Below, one piece after another: positions 51,386 through 61,285 of a stretch of 64,000 bases of DNA (its first letter is position 1; each line of letters starts with the position of its first letter). The DNA is from Tahibacter aquaticus. GTDB lineage: Bacteria; Pseudomonadota; Gammaproteobacteria; Xanthomonadales; Rhodanobacteraceae. The stretch spans positions 434,001-498,000 of the forward strand of contig NZ_SNZH01000002.1 in the NCBI RefSeq assembly GCF_004363655.1, read 5' to 3'. The translations under genes were made by a program, and so were the position numbers. The notes under the pieces were generated by a model. That model saw only the letters and a program-made list of their open reading frames with translations. It was not told where the DNA came from and made no database searches.

Positions 51386-53983
51386 CTACCCTTGGCCGGC
51401 CGCCACCGGTTTTTCTTCATCGCCGGCTGTACCGTCGCTGGTGCGCAGGCGGTAGGTATCCCGTCCCGCTGTCTTCGCGGCATAGAGCGCCTGGTCGGCC
51501 AGGGCTACCAGGCCGATCGCATCGAGACCGCCGGTGCTGTAGGCAATGCCGATGCTGGTGGTGACGTGGACGCTGCCGGCGCTGGTGACGATGGCGTCGC
51601 GCATGGTTGCGACGAGTTTGGCGGCAATGGCTTCGGCGGCGGCGGGGTTGGCTGCGGCGTCGATCAGGATGACGAATTCGTCGCCGCCCAGGCGTGCGAC
51701 CAGGTCTTCGCCACGCACGCTGGCGTTGAGGCGGCGGGCGAATTCGACGATGACTTCGTCGCCGACGCGATGGCCCCGGCTGTCGTTGATGCGCTTGAAA
51801 TAGTCGATGTCGAGGTAAAGCAAGGCCAATGGCTGGCCGTTGCGCCGGCTGCGCGCCAGCGCGGCGCCCAGGCGTTCGTCGAAATGGCGGCGGTTGGCCA
51901 CGCCGGTCATGCTGTCGTGGCGCGCAAGCCGGGCCAGTTCGTGCTGGGCCTGCTTGAGGGCGCTGATGTCGAAGGTCAGGGCAAAGAAGCCTTGCACGTT
52001 GCCGTCGGCGGCGCGGTCGGGCACGTAGTGGGCCTGGAACTGGAAATCCAGGCCGTTGCGCTTGATTTCGCCTTCGAAGCGCACGCTCTCTCCGCGCAGC
52101 GCAGCAGCGGCATAGTCGCGCAGGACGGCATATGTCTCCTCGCCGCGCACTTCACGCAAGGTGCGGCCGATCATCGATTCGGGGTTTTCGTCGAAGGCGC
52201 GGCGGTAGAACGCGTTGGTGAAGCGGTAGCGTTCCTGTGTGTCGAACTGGGCGATCAGGGCCGGGATATTGTCGGTCACGGCGAGCAGGCGGCGCTGGCT
52301 TTCGGCCAGGGCTTGCTCGGCTTCGACGCGGGCGCTGATGTCGCGGCCGGAATAGACGATTTCCTGCGCGTCGCTGTCGCCGTCGGCGCGTACCAGCTGG
52401 CCCAGTGCCTCGATCCAGACGTAGTGGCCGTCGCGATGCTGGGCGCGGTAGGTGATGCTGGCGCTGCCGCCGTGGCGGGCGAGCCGGCCTATGGCCTCGC
52501 GCAGTGGGTCGAGGTCGTCGGGGTGGACCAGTTCCCAGCGCGCTTCGTGCAGGTCTTCCGGCGCCCAGCCGAGCATTTCCCGCGCCGAGGGCGAGACGTA
52601 CAGGCGGCGGCCGTCGACGCGCATGCGCACGACCAGGTCGCGGGAATTGTCGGCCAGCATGCGATAGCGGCCTTCGCTTTCGCGGTAGGCCTCGTAGGCA
52701 AGCTGCAGGCGGCGCTTGGCGCGCCATTGCTGGATGAAGAATGCGGCCAGCACCAGCAGCATGATGGCGGCGGTGACGATCAGCGCGGTGGTCAGGCGGC
52801 TGGTCTGGGCCAGTGCGGCGGCACGTTCGGTGGCGAGGATGGCTTCCTGCTTCAGCCGCGCCAGTTCGATCTCGCTCTGGGCGTATTTCAGGCGCGAATC
52901 GAAGTCGGCCGAGGACTTGGCCCGGTCGGCACTGTCGATCTCGCGGCCGAGGTCCACTTCTCGCACTATCAATAATTCCACATCGCCGCGCGGTGCGCGG
53001 CGGCGGATTTCCAGCGGAATCAGTTCGCGCAGTACGCGCAGCTCGTCGCGGTTCTGGTTCAGGCGGCGGAACGAATCCAGCGCCAGGCGCAGTTCCTGCG
53101 CGGCGTCGTCCTCGTTGCTGCCGATGGCGGCCAGGCCGAGTACTTCGTGGCCGAGGCCGGCCAGTTGCGCGTTCTTCAGCTGTACCGCCAGTTCCAGCAC
53201 CTGGTTGCCGGAGCGGCGCTGTATGGCGACATCGTTCTTGCTGCGTGCCATGCGTGCGGTTTCCAGATACAGCTCGGCGCGCAGCTTGGGATCGTTGAGC
53301 GTGCCCAGTGCCTGTTGTGCCTGTTGCAGCGTGGCCTGGGCCTTTTCTGCCTCGCCCAGCTGGGCCTCGGCGCGGGCGCGGTTGCGCAGCAGGCGCACAC
53401 GCATGGCCGGTTCGTCGGCGCTGCCCAGCGCGGCCAGGCCGCGTTCGGCGTATTCCACGCCCAGCGCATGCTTGCCCAGGGAGTAGCTCAGCGAGGAATA
53501 AGCCAGGTAGACATCGGCCGCCAGCACCGGCTGCGGGTGTTCCTGCAGCAGGCGCTGGGCTTCGCCGAGCAGGTGCTCGCCGCGGGAGAAATCCTGCAGG
53601 GCGATGCTGCCGCGGCTGTCGGCGATCAGGCCGCGGATGGTCAGGATGCCGTTGCCGCTGGCGACTGCCGCATCGCGTGCGCGGCTGCCGGCTTCGCGCT
53701 GGCAATTCCAGTCGGCGATGACGCGGCAGGCATTGGCGCGGGCCAGGTAGAGCAGGGCCAGCTGCTGCATGTCGCCGCGCTGCTGGGCTCGCTCGATCTC
53801 GCCGGCGATTTCGTCCATGGCGGCTTCGGGCTGCAGCAGCGCGCGGGTTTCCAGGTCGTGGCGCGGGATGCCGTCGTCGGCGCCGCTCAGGCTGGGCCAC
53901 GCCGCCAGGCATAGCAGCGCAGTCAGCGTCAGGCCGCGGTGCGGACGCAGCATTCGACTTGAGTGCAGCGGGTATTGCCTCAT
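51386..53983 (-). CDS. TPR-PAS-PAS-GGDEF diguanylate cyclase
   Basis: 865 residues from 53983 (an ATG at 53953 is also possible; neither has a strong ribosome site). A signal segment (LTLTALLCLAAWPSLSGA) leads a periplasmic helical-repeat region of about 330 residues resembling TPRs (AYSSLSYSLGKHALGVEYAERGLAALG). Then one membrane helix (TTALIVTAAIMLLVLAAFFIQQW), two PAS domains (YRMLADNSRDLVVRMRVDG; LLAVTDNIPALIAQFDTQERYRFTN) and a GGDEF domain with intact ARLGGDEFVIL and the inhibitory RxxD site (RGED) five residues before it. Expected to make cyclic-di-GMP under product feedback. Confidence 0.9.
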   Translation of the reverse strand: MRQYPLHSSRMLRPHRGLTLTALLCLAAWPSLSGADDGIPRHDLETRALLQPEAAMDEIAGEIERAQQRGDMQQLALLYLARANACRVIADWNCQREAGSRARDAAVASGNGILTIRGLIADSRGSIALQDFSRGEHLLGEAQRLLQEHPQPVLAADVYLAYSSLSYSLGKHALGVEYAERGLAALGSADEPAMRVRLLRNRARAEAQLGEAEKAQATLQQAQQALGTLNDPKLRAELYLETARMARSKNDVAIQRRSGNQVLELAVQLKNAQLAGLGHEVLGLAAIGSNEDDAAQELRLALDSFRRLNQNRDELRVLRELIPLEIRRRAPRGDVELLIVREVDLGREIDSADRAKSSADFDSRLKYAQSEIELARLKQEAILATERAAALAQTSRLTTALIVTAAIMLLVLAAFFIQQWRAKRRLQLAYEAYRESEGRYRMLADNSRDLVVRMRVDGRRLYVSPSAREMLGWAPEDLHEARWELVHPDDLDPLREAIGRLARHGGSASITYRAQHRDGHYVWIEALGQLVRADGDSDAQEIVYSGRDISARVEAEQALAESQRRLLAVTDNIPALIAQFDTQERYRFTNAFYRRAFDENPESMIGRTLREVRGEETYAVLRDYAAAALRGESVRFEGEIKRNGLDFQFQAHYVPDRAADGNVQGFFALTFDISALKQAQHELARLARHDSMTGVANRRHFDERLGAALARSRRNGQPLALLYLDIDYFKRINDSRGHRVGDEVIVEFARRLNASVRGEDLVARLGGDEFVILIDAAANPAAAEAIAAKLVATMRDAIVTSAGSVHVTTSIGIAYSTGGLDAIGLVALADQALYAAKTAGRDTYRLRTSDGTAGDEEKPVAAGQG

Positions 53984-54327
53984 CGTTGCCGGATTCCCGG
54001 GCGCCTTGACGCCGCTCCAGGTTGGCCCTGTGGCGGCGTATCGCGGTTAAGCCCATGTCGATGCGGGCATTGTGCCAGTGCGGCGGCCGGCGCGCTGGAT
54101 GATTCGCCCGATCCGGCGCACTGCCTGCCGCGAGCAGTTGCCGCGGTTGCGGCGGGCGATTGACCGGTGCCTGCGATGACGCGGCCGTCGCCTGCTGCCG
54201 GTTGCCGCCGCCAGGTGTCCGGGCGGCTGCGCCGGGGCGTCTTTGCCGCGTCGCCGCCGGCACTTATGCGCCATCGCCGCGGCGCATGCGCTAGGCTCTG
54301 GCGCCGCAACTGGAGCAGCGCCGCCAC
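53984..54327. other. 344-base divergent intergenic region
   Basis: Between the GGDEF gene (minus) and recC (plus). No gene, promoter or clear symmetry recognised. Confidence 0.4.
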
Positions 54328-57300
54328 ATGCAGCAGGGAATCGTCGTCTATCGTGCCAGCCGCCTGGAGGCCCTGCTGCCGCCGCTGCTGGGTCTGATGG
54401 ATGCCGCGCCGCCGCAGGACGCACTGGCGCCGTATAGCGTGATCGCCGCGCACCCGGGCATCCGCCAGTGGCTGTCGCGCGCCGTGGCGCGGGCGCGCGG
54501 TGCGGGCGGCGTGGCGGCGAACCTGGACATCCAGCTGCCCAGCGCCTGGCTGGACCAGCTGGCCCAGGCCGTCCTGGGCGAGACCGCCGTCGCATTGAAG
54601 CCGTATCGGCGCGAAGCCTTGCGCTGGCGCCTCTACGAACTGCTGCCCGAGGTCGACGATGCCCAGGTGCGCCATTACCTGGAAGGGCTGGACGTGCCGC
54701 GCCGGCGCTTCCAGCTGGCCGACCGCTTGGCGGCGATCTATGCGCGCTACATCGCCTACCGGCCCGACTGGCTGGCGGCCTGGGCGGCCGGCCAGGACAA
54801 GATTCCGCAGCCCAGCTTTCTCGCCCCGCTGTGGCGGCGCCTGCGCCAGCAGATCGGCCAGCCCCATCGCGGCGAACGCCTGAACGCGCTGATGCTGCAA
54901 TTGGACAAAGTATCTGAAGGAACTTTGCCGCACGAGCCGCTGCATGTGTTCGGCGTCTCGCATCTGGCGCCGAGCGAATTCGCCACCTTGTGCGCCGTGG
55001 CGCGGCAGCGGCCGGTGGTGCTGTACGTACCCGACCCGTGCCGCGAGTACTGGGCCGGGCTCAAGCCCGAGCGGCACTACCTGCGCGAACTGGTGCAGCA
55101 CGGCGCGTTCTCGGCCGAATCCGAGCAGCAGTTCTTCGAGCTGGGCCATCCGCTGCTGGCCGACTGGGGCCGCCAGGGCCAGCACTTCATGCTGGAGCTG
55201 GCCAATGCCGACGGCGTAGCGGTGGACATCCGCCACGGCGAAGACGAGGAAACCGTGCTGCCGCCGCAGGCACCGCGGCTGGCGCGGCTGCAGGAAAGCA
55301 TCCGCCAGCTCAGTCCGGCCCTGCTCGCTGCATCCGACGATGCGCGCGCCGACCGCAGCCTGCGCGTACATGCCTGCCATACCCGCCTGCGCGAACTGGA
55401 AGTGCTGCGCGATGCGCTGCTGCGCGCGCGCGAGGAAAACCCCGCGCTGAAGCCGTCCGACATCGTGGTGATGGCGCCGGACATCCAGGCCTATGTGCCG
55501 CTGCTGGCCGCGGTTTTCGGCGAAGCCGGGCGGCAGCAGGGTCTATTGCCTTATCACCTGGCCGACGTGCCGGTGGTCAAGGCGCATCCGCTGCTGGCGG
55601 CGTTTGCCACCTTGCTGGAACTGCCGCAGACGCGGCTGAGCGCGCCGCAGGTGCTGGACCTGCTCGGCGTGCCGGAAATCGCCGTCGCGCTGGGCCTGGA
55701 CGGCAGCGGCGTGCGCCTGCTGGAAAACTGGATAGCACGCAGCCGCATCGCCTGGGCGCTGGACGCGCAGTTCCGCGCCGACGTGGGCGTACCGGCCATC
55801 GACGAACACACCTTCGCCTGGGGCATGGACCGGCTGCTCGCCGGTTATGTACTCGGTGCCGGCGACGAGGAAGAAGCCAGTTCGCTGGTCTTGCCCGACG
55901 GCAGCGTTGTCGTACCGGTGGAAGGCGTGCACGGCGTGCAGGCCGAAGTGCTGGGCGCGCTGGACCGCCTGCTGCAGATGCTGGCGCTGATCTACCGCGA
56001 CGCGCAGCGCTCGCGCAGCCTGAGTGCCTGGTCGCGGCGCTTCGAAGCCATCGTCGACACGCTGTTCCGCGCCGCTTACGGCGACCACGACGCGGCCGCG
56101 GCGCTGGACGAGCTGCGCCGCCTGCTGCGCAGCCTGGCCGGCGAAGCGGCCGATGCCCAGGTCGATGCGGACATCGATTTCAGCGTCGTGCGCGAAGTGC
56201 TGCGCGAACGCCTGCTGGCACTGTCGGAGCGGCAGCGTTTCCTGATGGGCGGCATGACGGTCTGCGGCATGGTGCCGCAACGCGCGATCCCGTTCCGCGT
56301 GGTGGCCGTGCTGGGCCTCAACGACGGCGAATTCCCCCGCGCCGGCGCCGATGCGGGGCTGGACCTGATGGCGCTGCACCGGCGCCTGGGCGACCGCGAC
56401 GTGCGCAGCGACGATCGCTATCTGTTCCTCGAAACCATCATGGCGGCGCGCGAACAGCTGCACCTGAGTTTCATTGGCGAAGGCGTGCGCGACGGCAAGC
56501 CGCGCAATCCCGGCGCGACCCTGGCCGAGCTGATGGCTGTGCTGGACCAGGCCGCGGCCACGGGCGAGGGCGAACCGCTGCGTCCCTGGCTGGTGCGGCA
56601 TCCCCTGCAGCCGTTCGATGCGCGCTATTTCGACGGCAGCGATGCGGCGCTGTTCTCGTATCGTGCCGATCTGATCGGCCTGCTGGGCGAAGGCGGCACG
56701 CCGCCGCCGCCCTTCCTCGGCGCTGCGGCGGCCGTGGCGCCGGCAGCCATCGGCAGTGTTTCCCTGGCCAGCCTGCTGGCGTATTTCCGCCGTCCGGCCG
56801 AACAGATTCTGGTACACCAGCTGGGCCTGCGCCTGGACGCGCTGGAAGACGACCGCCTGGCCGAAAGCGAACCGCTGCAGCCGCAGTTCCAGCGCCTGGA
56901 CCGGATTGCGCCGCGGCTGTTCCACGACAGCATCGCGGCGGAACATTTCCACTTGTCGCCGCAGCCGCCGGACTGGCTGCGCCATGGCGGGCTGTGGCCA
57001 CCGGGGCGTGCCGGCGAGCGCGCCTGGAAAATGCAGCATGCCCAGGTCGACGAATTGCTGGCTGCCGCCGCGCAGGCGGAACTGTTCCGCGCCGGTACGC
57101 CCCGGCGCCTGGCCCAGGCCGTGGACCTGGTGCTGGACGGCGTGCGCGTACAGGGCGAGCTGACGCGCCTGTACCGCAGCGGCCGGTGCGACTGGCTGTT
57201 CGATCTGTTGCCGCAGAAAAAAGAGGCGGAACTGGATTTCGGCGTGCGCGTGCCGCTGTTCCTGGAATGGGCGCTGCATTTGCTGCAGCAGTGGCCGCAG

Positions 57301-57732
57301 CCGCGACCGCTGCAACTGCTGCTGTTGCTGGGCAGCGAGACGGCACCCTGGCAGGCTGGCCTGAACGCCTTTGCGCAGCGTATTGCCGCAGCAGTCGAAC
57401 ACGGCGATGCGGCAGCGCTGCAGCCGCTGGAAGCCGCGCTGCGCCGGCGCGTGGGTGGACTAGTGGAATTGTATGTAACCGCACAGCAGCAGCCGTCGTG
57501 GTATTTCCCGCGCACCAGCTGGGCCGCGGTCGGCGAGGCCGCCGACGAGCGGATTGTTTCGGTCTGGCAGGGCGGCGAGCGGCATACGGGCGAACGCGAC
57601 TACGCGCCGGGCTATGCGCGCCTGCTGGCCGAGGGCCATGTGCTGGAACCCGGCTCGGACGCGCTGTATAGCCTGAAGGCCACGGCGCAGCAGATCTGGG
57701 CGCTGATCGACCTGGCTAGCGGCCATGACTGA
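54328..57732 (+). CDS. recC: exodeoxyribonuclease V subunit RecC
   Basis: 1134 residues, typical length. RecC is recognised from IVVYRASRLEALLPPLL at the start, NLDIQLPSAWLDQLAQAVLG, RPVVLYVPDPCREYWAGL, the ALDRLLQMLALIYRDAQRSRSLSAWSRRFEAIVDTLF helical part, MGGMTVCGMVPQRAIPFRVVAVLGLNDGEFPR and LASLLAYFRRPAEQILVHQLGLRLD. RecC is the helicase-dead subunit that splits the strands and reads Chi. It overlaps recB by eight bases, the first of the recC-recB-recD run. Confidence 0.95.
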   Translation: MQQGIVVYRASRLEALLPPLLGLMDAAPPQDALAPYSVIAAHPGIRQWLSRAVARARGAGGVAANLDIQLPSAWLDQLAQAVLGETAVALKPYRREALRWRLYELLPEVDDAQVRHYLEGLDVPRRRFQLADRLAAIYARYIAYRPDWLAAWAAGQDKIPQPSFLAPLWRRLRQQIGQPHRGERLNALMLQLDKVSEGTLPHEPLHVFGVSHLAPSEFATLCAVARQRPVVLYVPDPCREYWAGLKPERHYLRELVQHGAFSAESEQQFFELGHPLLADWGRQGQHFMLELANADGVAVDIRHGEDEETVLPPQAPRLARLQESIRQLSPALLAASDDARADRSLRVHACHTRLRELEVLRDALLRAREENPALKPSDIVVMAPDIQAYVPLLAAVFGEAGRQQGLLPYHLADVPVVKAHPLLAAFATLLELPQTRLSAPQVLDLLGVPEIAVALGLDGSGVRLLENWIARSRIAWALDAQFRADVGVPAIDEHTFAWGMDRLLAGYVLGAGDEEEASSLVLPDGSVVVPVEGVHGVQAEVLGALDRLLQMLALIYRDAQRSRSLSAWSRRFEAIVDTLFRAAYGDHDAAAALDELRRLLRSLAGEAADAQVDADIDFSVVREVLRERLLALSERQRFLMGGMTVCGMVPQRAIPFRVVAVLGLNDGEFPRAGADAGLDLMALHRRLGDRDVRSDDRYLFLETIMAAREQLHLSFIGEGVRDGKPRNPGATLAELMAVLDQAAATGEGEPLRPWLVRHPLQPFDARYFDGSDAALFSYRADLIGLLGEGGTPPPPFLGAAAAVAPAAIGSVSLASLLAYFRRPAEQILVHQLGLRLDALEDDRLAESEPLQPQFQRLDRIAPRLFHDSIAAEHFHLSPQPPDWLRHGGLWPPGRAGERAWKMQHAQVDELLAAAAQAELFRAGTPRRLAQAVDLVLDGVRVQGELTRLYRSGRCDWLFDLLPQKKEAELDFGVRVPLFLEWALHLLQQWPQPRPLQLLLLLGSETAPWQAGLNAFAQRIAAAVEHGDAAALQPLEAALRRRVGGLVELYVTAQQQPSWYFPRTSWAAVGEAADERIVSVWQGGERHTGERDYAPGYARLLAEGHVLEPGSDALYSLKATAQQIWALIDLASGHD

Positions 57733-60700
57733 AGCGCGCCGCGTCGCGCACTGGCGCGAACTCGCTCTGCACAGCGCCGGCCGCAGCCTGATCGAGGCCA
57801 GCGCTGGCACCGGCAAGACCTGGACCATTGCCGTGCTCTACCTGCGCCTGCTGCTGGAAGGCGAAACGCCGCGGGGGCCGCGGGAGATCGTGGTCAGCAC
57901 GTTTACCGAGGCGGCGGCGCAGGAATTGCGCGAACGCGTGCGCGCGCGCCTGGCCTGGGCGCAGCAGGTGGCCGAGGCTTATTTGCAAAATCCCCTGGTG
58001 GAACTGGCCGCGGACGCGGCCGACGACCTGGCCTGGCTGCGGCAACGCTGGCCGGGCACGGTGCAGGCGCGTGCCGACCTGCTGCGCCTGCGCCTGGCCC
58101 AGGCCGAACTGGACCTGGCGCCGATAGGCACGTTGCACAGCTTGTGCCGGCGAATCCTGGCGGACTTCCCGGTCGAGAGCGGCAGTGCTTTCGCGGCCGG
58201 CGAAGTGATCGCCGAAGGGCCGGTGCTGGAACTGCTGGTCGACGATCTCTGGCGCGAGCTGATGCAGGGCAGCGAGCCGCTGGCCGAAGGCGATGCGCTG
58301 TGGGCAGCGGGTACGCGCGATGCACTGCGCGATGCCTTGCGCAGCGTGCTGGCACCGGGCGTCGGCGTGCGCACGGTGACGCCGGCCCAGCCGCTGTCGG
58401 CGCAGGAATGGCAGCAGCTGTACGTACTGGCACAGCAGCTCGTGGCGGAGCCGGGCCTGTTCAGATTGAGCAATTCGAAATTGCTCACTGCGCTGGGCAG
58501 GTTCGTCGCCGCCTGCGAAGCCGGCCAGCAGCACGCGTTCGATGCCGATTCGATCGGCATGCACGCGCTTGCGCTGGACTCGCAGCTCAAGGCCAAGCAT
58601 CCCGGCCGCGAACAGGCTGTGCAGCAGCTGCAACAGTTGTTCGAGGCCTTGCAGCGCCGCGACAGCCGTGGCGCCGCGAGCAAGGCTGCGGCGCTGGAGC
58701 GCTATCGCGAACGCCTGCTGCAGCGCCGCCGCGAACGCCTGCTGGCGCAGGCGCGGCTGACCTTCAATATGCTGATCGAAGGCGCCGCGGCGGCACTGCG
58801 TGATGCGGAATCGAACCTGGCGCGGCGCCTGGCGCAGCAATGGCCGGTGGCGCTGGTGGACGAGTTCCAGGATACCGACGCGCAGCAATACGGCATTCTC
58901 GATGCGATCTACCGCCAGGGCGACGGCAGTCCGCGCGGCCGTCTGGTCATGATCGGCGACCCCAAGCAGGCGATCTATCGCTTCCGCGGCGGCGACATCC
59001 ACACCTATCTGCAGGCTGCGGCAACGGCGCAGGAAACGCTGCGACTGGATACCAACCGGCGTTCTTCGCAGGCCTATGTCGCGGCGATGAATGCCTGGTA
59101 TGCCGCGGCCGGCCCGGCCCTGAGCGTGGACGAGGCGCATCCGATCGCCTATGTACCGGTCAAGGCCGCCGGCCGCGACGCCACGCCGTACCGCCGCGCC
59201 GACGGCGAGATCGAGCAGGCGGCGCTGGCCTTCCACTATTGCAGCGACGCTCCGCTCAAGGCCGACGCGCGCCGGGCACGTGCGCTGGATGCCTGTGCGG
59301 CGCAGATTGCCGGGCTGCTGCAATCCGGCCGGCGCATTGGCGAGCGTCTGCTGCAGCCGGGCGACATCGCCGTGCTGCTGCCGAAGAATTCACAAGTGGA
59401 ACAGTTGCGCCAGCTGCTGCGGGCGCACGGCGTGCCCTGCGTCGGCGCGGGCAAGCGCAGCGTGTTCCAGGGCGAGCTCGCGCGCGAGCTGCAGATCGTG
59501 CTGTACGCGGTAGACCGCTACCAGGACGATGGCGCGGTGCTGGCGGCGCTGGCCACGCGCTTCGGCGCGCAGGATTTCCAGCAGCTGCGCGCGCTGCACA
59601 ACGATGCGGAAGCCTGGCAGCGCGAACGCCTGCGCTTCGAAACGCTGAGGCGCGAGTGGCAGCGGCACGGCGTGCTGGCGGTGGTGCTGGCACTGGCCGA
59701 TGCGCTGGTCGCGCGCCTGCCGCAGACCGACCAGCGCGAACGCGCCCTGACCGACCTGCGTCACCTGGGCGAACTGCTGCAGCAGCAGGCCGACCAGCTG
59801 GCCGGCAGCGAACAGCTGCTGGCGTGGCTGCACGCGCAGCGTGAATCGCCGGACCAGGGCGAGGCCGCCGACGAACAGCAGCTGCGCCTGGAATCCGATG
59901 CGCAGCGCGTGCGCCTGCTGACCCTGCATGCGAGCAAGGGGCTGGAATTCCCCCTCGTGTTCCTGCCGCTGATGTGGGACCACGGCGGGCGCGAACCCGA
60001 TCTGCCGCTGGTATTCGATCCGTCCAGCGGCCGGCGCCTGGCCGAGCTGCTGCGCGAAGGGCGCGAGCATGCCCTGCGCGAAGTACGCGCCGAAGACCAG
60101 GAAGAACGCTTCCGCGTGCTGTACGTCGCGCTGACCCGGGCCGAGCATGCCTGCCATGTCTACCTGCTGCCGCCGGACCGGCCGCGTGATGGGCGCAGCG
60201 GCGCGGCGCCGCTGGCCGATCCGGACCGCTCGGCGCTGGATGCCACGGTCGCGCGCCTGCAGCAGCACGGCGGCCCGCCGCAGCTGGCGCAACTGGGCTG
60301 GCTGGACGACGACTGGAACTTCGCCCCGGCGCATTACGCCGCGGCATTGCTCGGCCCGGCCACGCTGAGCGCCCGGCGCGAGCCGCCGAAACCACTGTTC
60401 GAACACACCTACAGCTTCACTTCCCTGGTCGCGGCCCGGCGCGAGGACCAGGAAGCCGCGGCGGCCGACGATGAAGGTCCGTTGCTGGAACAGAATGTAG
60501 AAATCAGCGATGTGGACAGTGCCGCGGAACAGCCGGCGGACGCGCGCATCCTGGCGCTGGCAGCGCTGCGCGGGCCGCAGTTCGGCAACGCCGTACATAT
60601 GCTGTTCGAGCAGCGTCACGCGGACGAGCCGCTGGCAGCCCAGGCCGCACTGATCGAACGCAGCCTGCGCGAATACGCCGTGCGGCATGAGGCCATGCCG

Positions 60701-61285
60701 GCGCCGGTCGTGGTCGCTGAACTGGCCGAGCTGGTGCAGCGCACGCTGGATACGCCGATCCTGCCGGGGCTGCGGCTGGGCGCGCTGCCAGCGCGGCGCC
60801 AGCGTGCGGAAATGGGTTTCCAGTTCAGCCTCGACGGCGTGTCGCTGCGCCGCCTGCGCGAGGCCTGCACGCGCCTGGGCGCGGCCGAACTGCTGCCGCC
60901 GCAGTTGCCGGCCACGGTTGTCAGCGGCCTGATGAGCGGCAAGATCGATCTGATCGTCGAGCACGATCAGCGCTTCCACGTACTCGACTACAAGACCAAC
61001 TACCTCGGCGACCGTATTGCCGACTATGCCCCGGCCGCGCTGCAGGCAGCGATGCACGAGCACCACTATCCGTTCCAGGCCCTGCTGTATACGGTCGCGC
61101 TGGAACGCTACCTGCGCCAGCGCCTGCCGCACTACCGGCGCGAGCAGCATCTGGGCGAAAGCATCTATCTGTTCGTGCGCGCTGTCGGCCTGGGGCCGCA
61201 GGCCGGTATCTGGCGGCATCGTTTCGCGCCGGCCCTGCTCGACGCAGTCGATGCGGTATTTGCCGACAGGGATGTTTCCGCATGA
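57725..61285 (+). CDS. recB: exodeoxyribonuclease V subunit RecB
   Basis: 1186 residues. Helicase motif I SLIEASAGTGKTWT (residues 21-34), TFTEAAAQELRERVRARL, GTLHSLCRRILADFPVE, motif II WPVALVDEFQDTDAQQYGILD, DPKQAIYRFRGGDIHTYL and the C-terminal VRLLTLHASKGLEFPLVFLPL are intact. The nuclease domain near the C-terminus has the catalytic pattern GKIDLIVE..FHVLDYKTNYLGD (about 1075-1095). It is the 3-prime to 5-prime helicase and the nuclease of RecBCD, acting in double-strand break repair. RecBCD also breaks down linear phage DNA and its products feed spacer acquisition in other CRISPR types, though no link is shown here. Confidence 0.96.
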   Translation: MTEARRVAHWRELALHSAGRSLIEASAGTGKTWTIAVLYLRLLLEGETPRGPREIVVSTFTEAAAQELRERVRARLAWAQQVAEAYLQNPLVELAADAADDLAWLRQRWPGTVQARADLLRLRLAQAELDLAPIGTLHSLCRRILADFPVESGSAFAAGEVIAEGPVLELLVDDLWRELMQGSEPLAEGDALWAAGTRDALRDALRSVLAPGVGVRTVTPAQPLSAQEWQQLYVLAQQLVAEPGLFRLSNSKLLTALGRFVAACEAGQQHAFDADSIGMHALALDSQLKAKHPGREQAVQQLQQLFEALQRRDSRGAASKAAALERYRERLLQRRRERLLAQARLTFNMLIEGAAAALRDAESNLARRLAQQWPVALVDEFQDTDAQQYGILDAIYRQGDGSPRGRLVMIGDPKQAIYRFRGGDIHTYLQAAATAQETLRLDTNRRSSQAYVAAMNAWYAAAGPALSVDEAHPIAYVPVKAAGRDATPYRRADGEIEQAALAFHYCSDAPLKADARRARALDACAAQIAGLLQSGRRIGERLLQPGDIAVLLPKNSQVEQLRQLLRAHGVPCVGAGKRSVFQGELARELQIVLYAVDRYQDDGAVLAALATRFGAQDFQQLRALHNDAEAWQRERLRFETLRREWQRHGVLAVVLALADALVARLPQTDQRERALTDLRHLGELLQQQADQLAGSEQLLAWLHAQRESPDQGEAADEQQLRLESDAQRVRLLTLHASKGLEFPLVFLPLMWDHGGREPDLPLVFDPSSGRRLAELLREGREHALREVRAEDQEERFRVLYVALTRAEHACHVYLLPPDRPRDGRSGAAPLADPDRSALDATVARLQQHGGPPQLAQLGWLDDDWNFAPAHYAAALLGPATLSARREPPKPLFEHTYSFTSLVAARREDQEAAAADDEGPLLEQNVEISDVDSAAEQPADARILALAALRGPQFGNAVHMLFEQRHADEPLAAQAALIERSLREYAVRHEAMPAPVVVAELAELVQRTLDTPILPGLRLGALPARRQRAEMGFQFSLDGVSLRRLREACTRLGAAELLPPQLPATVVSGLMSGKIDLIVEHDQRFHVLDYKTNYLGDRIADYAPAALQAAMHEHHYPFQALLYTVALERYLRQRLPHYRREQHLGESIYLFVRAVGLGPQAGIWRHRFAPALLDAVDAVFADRDVSA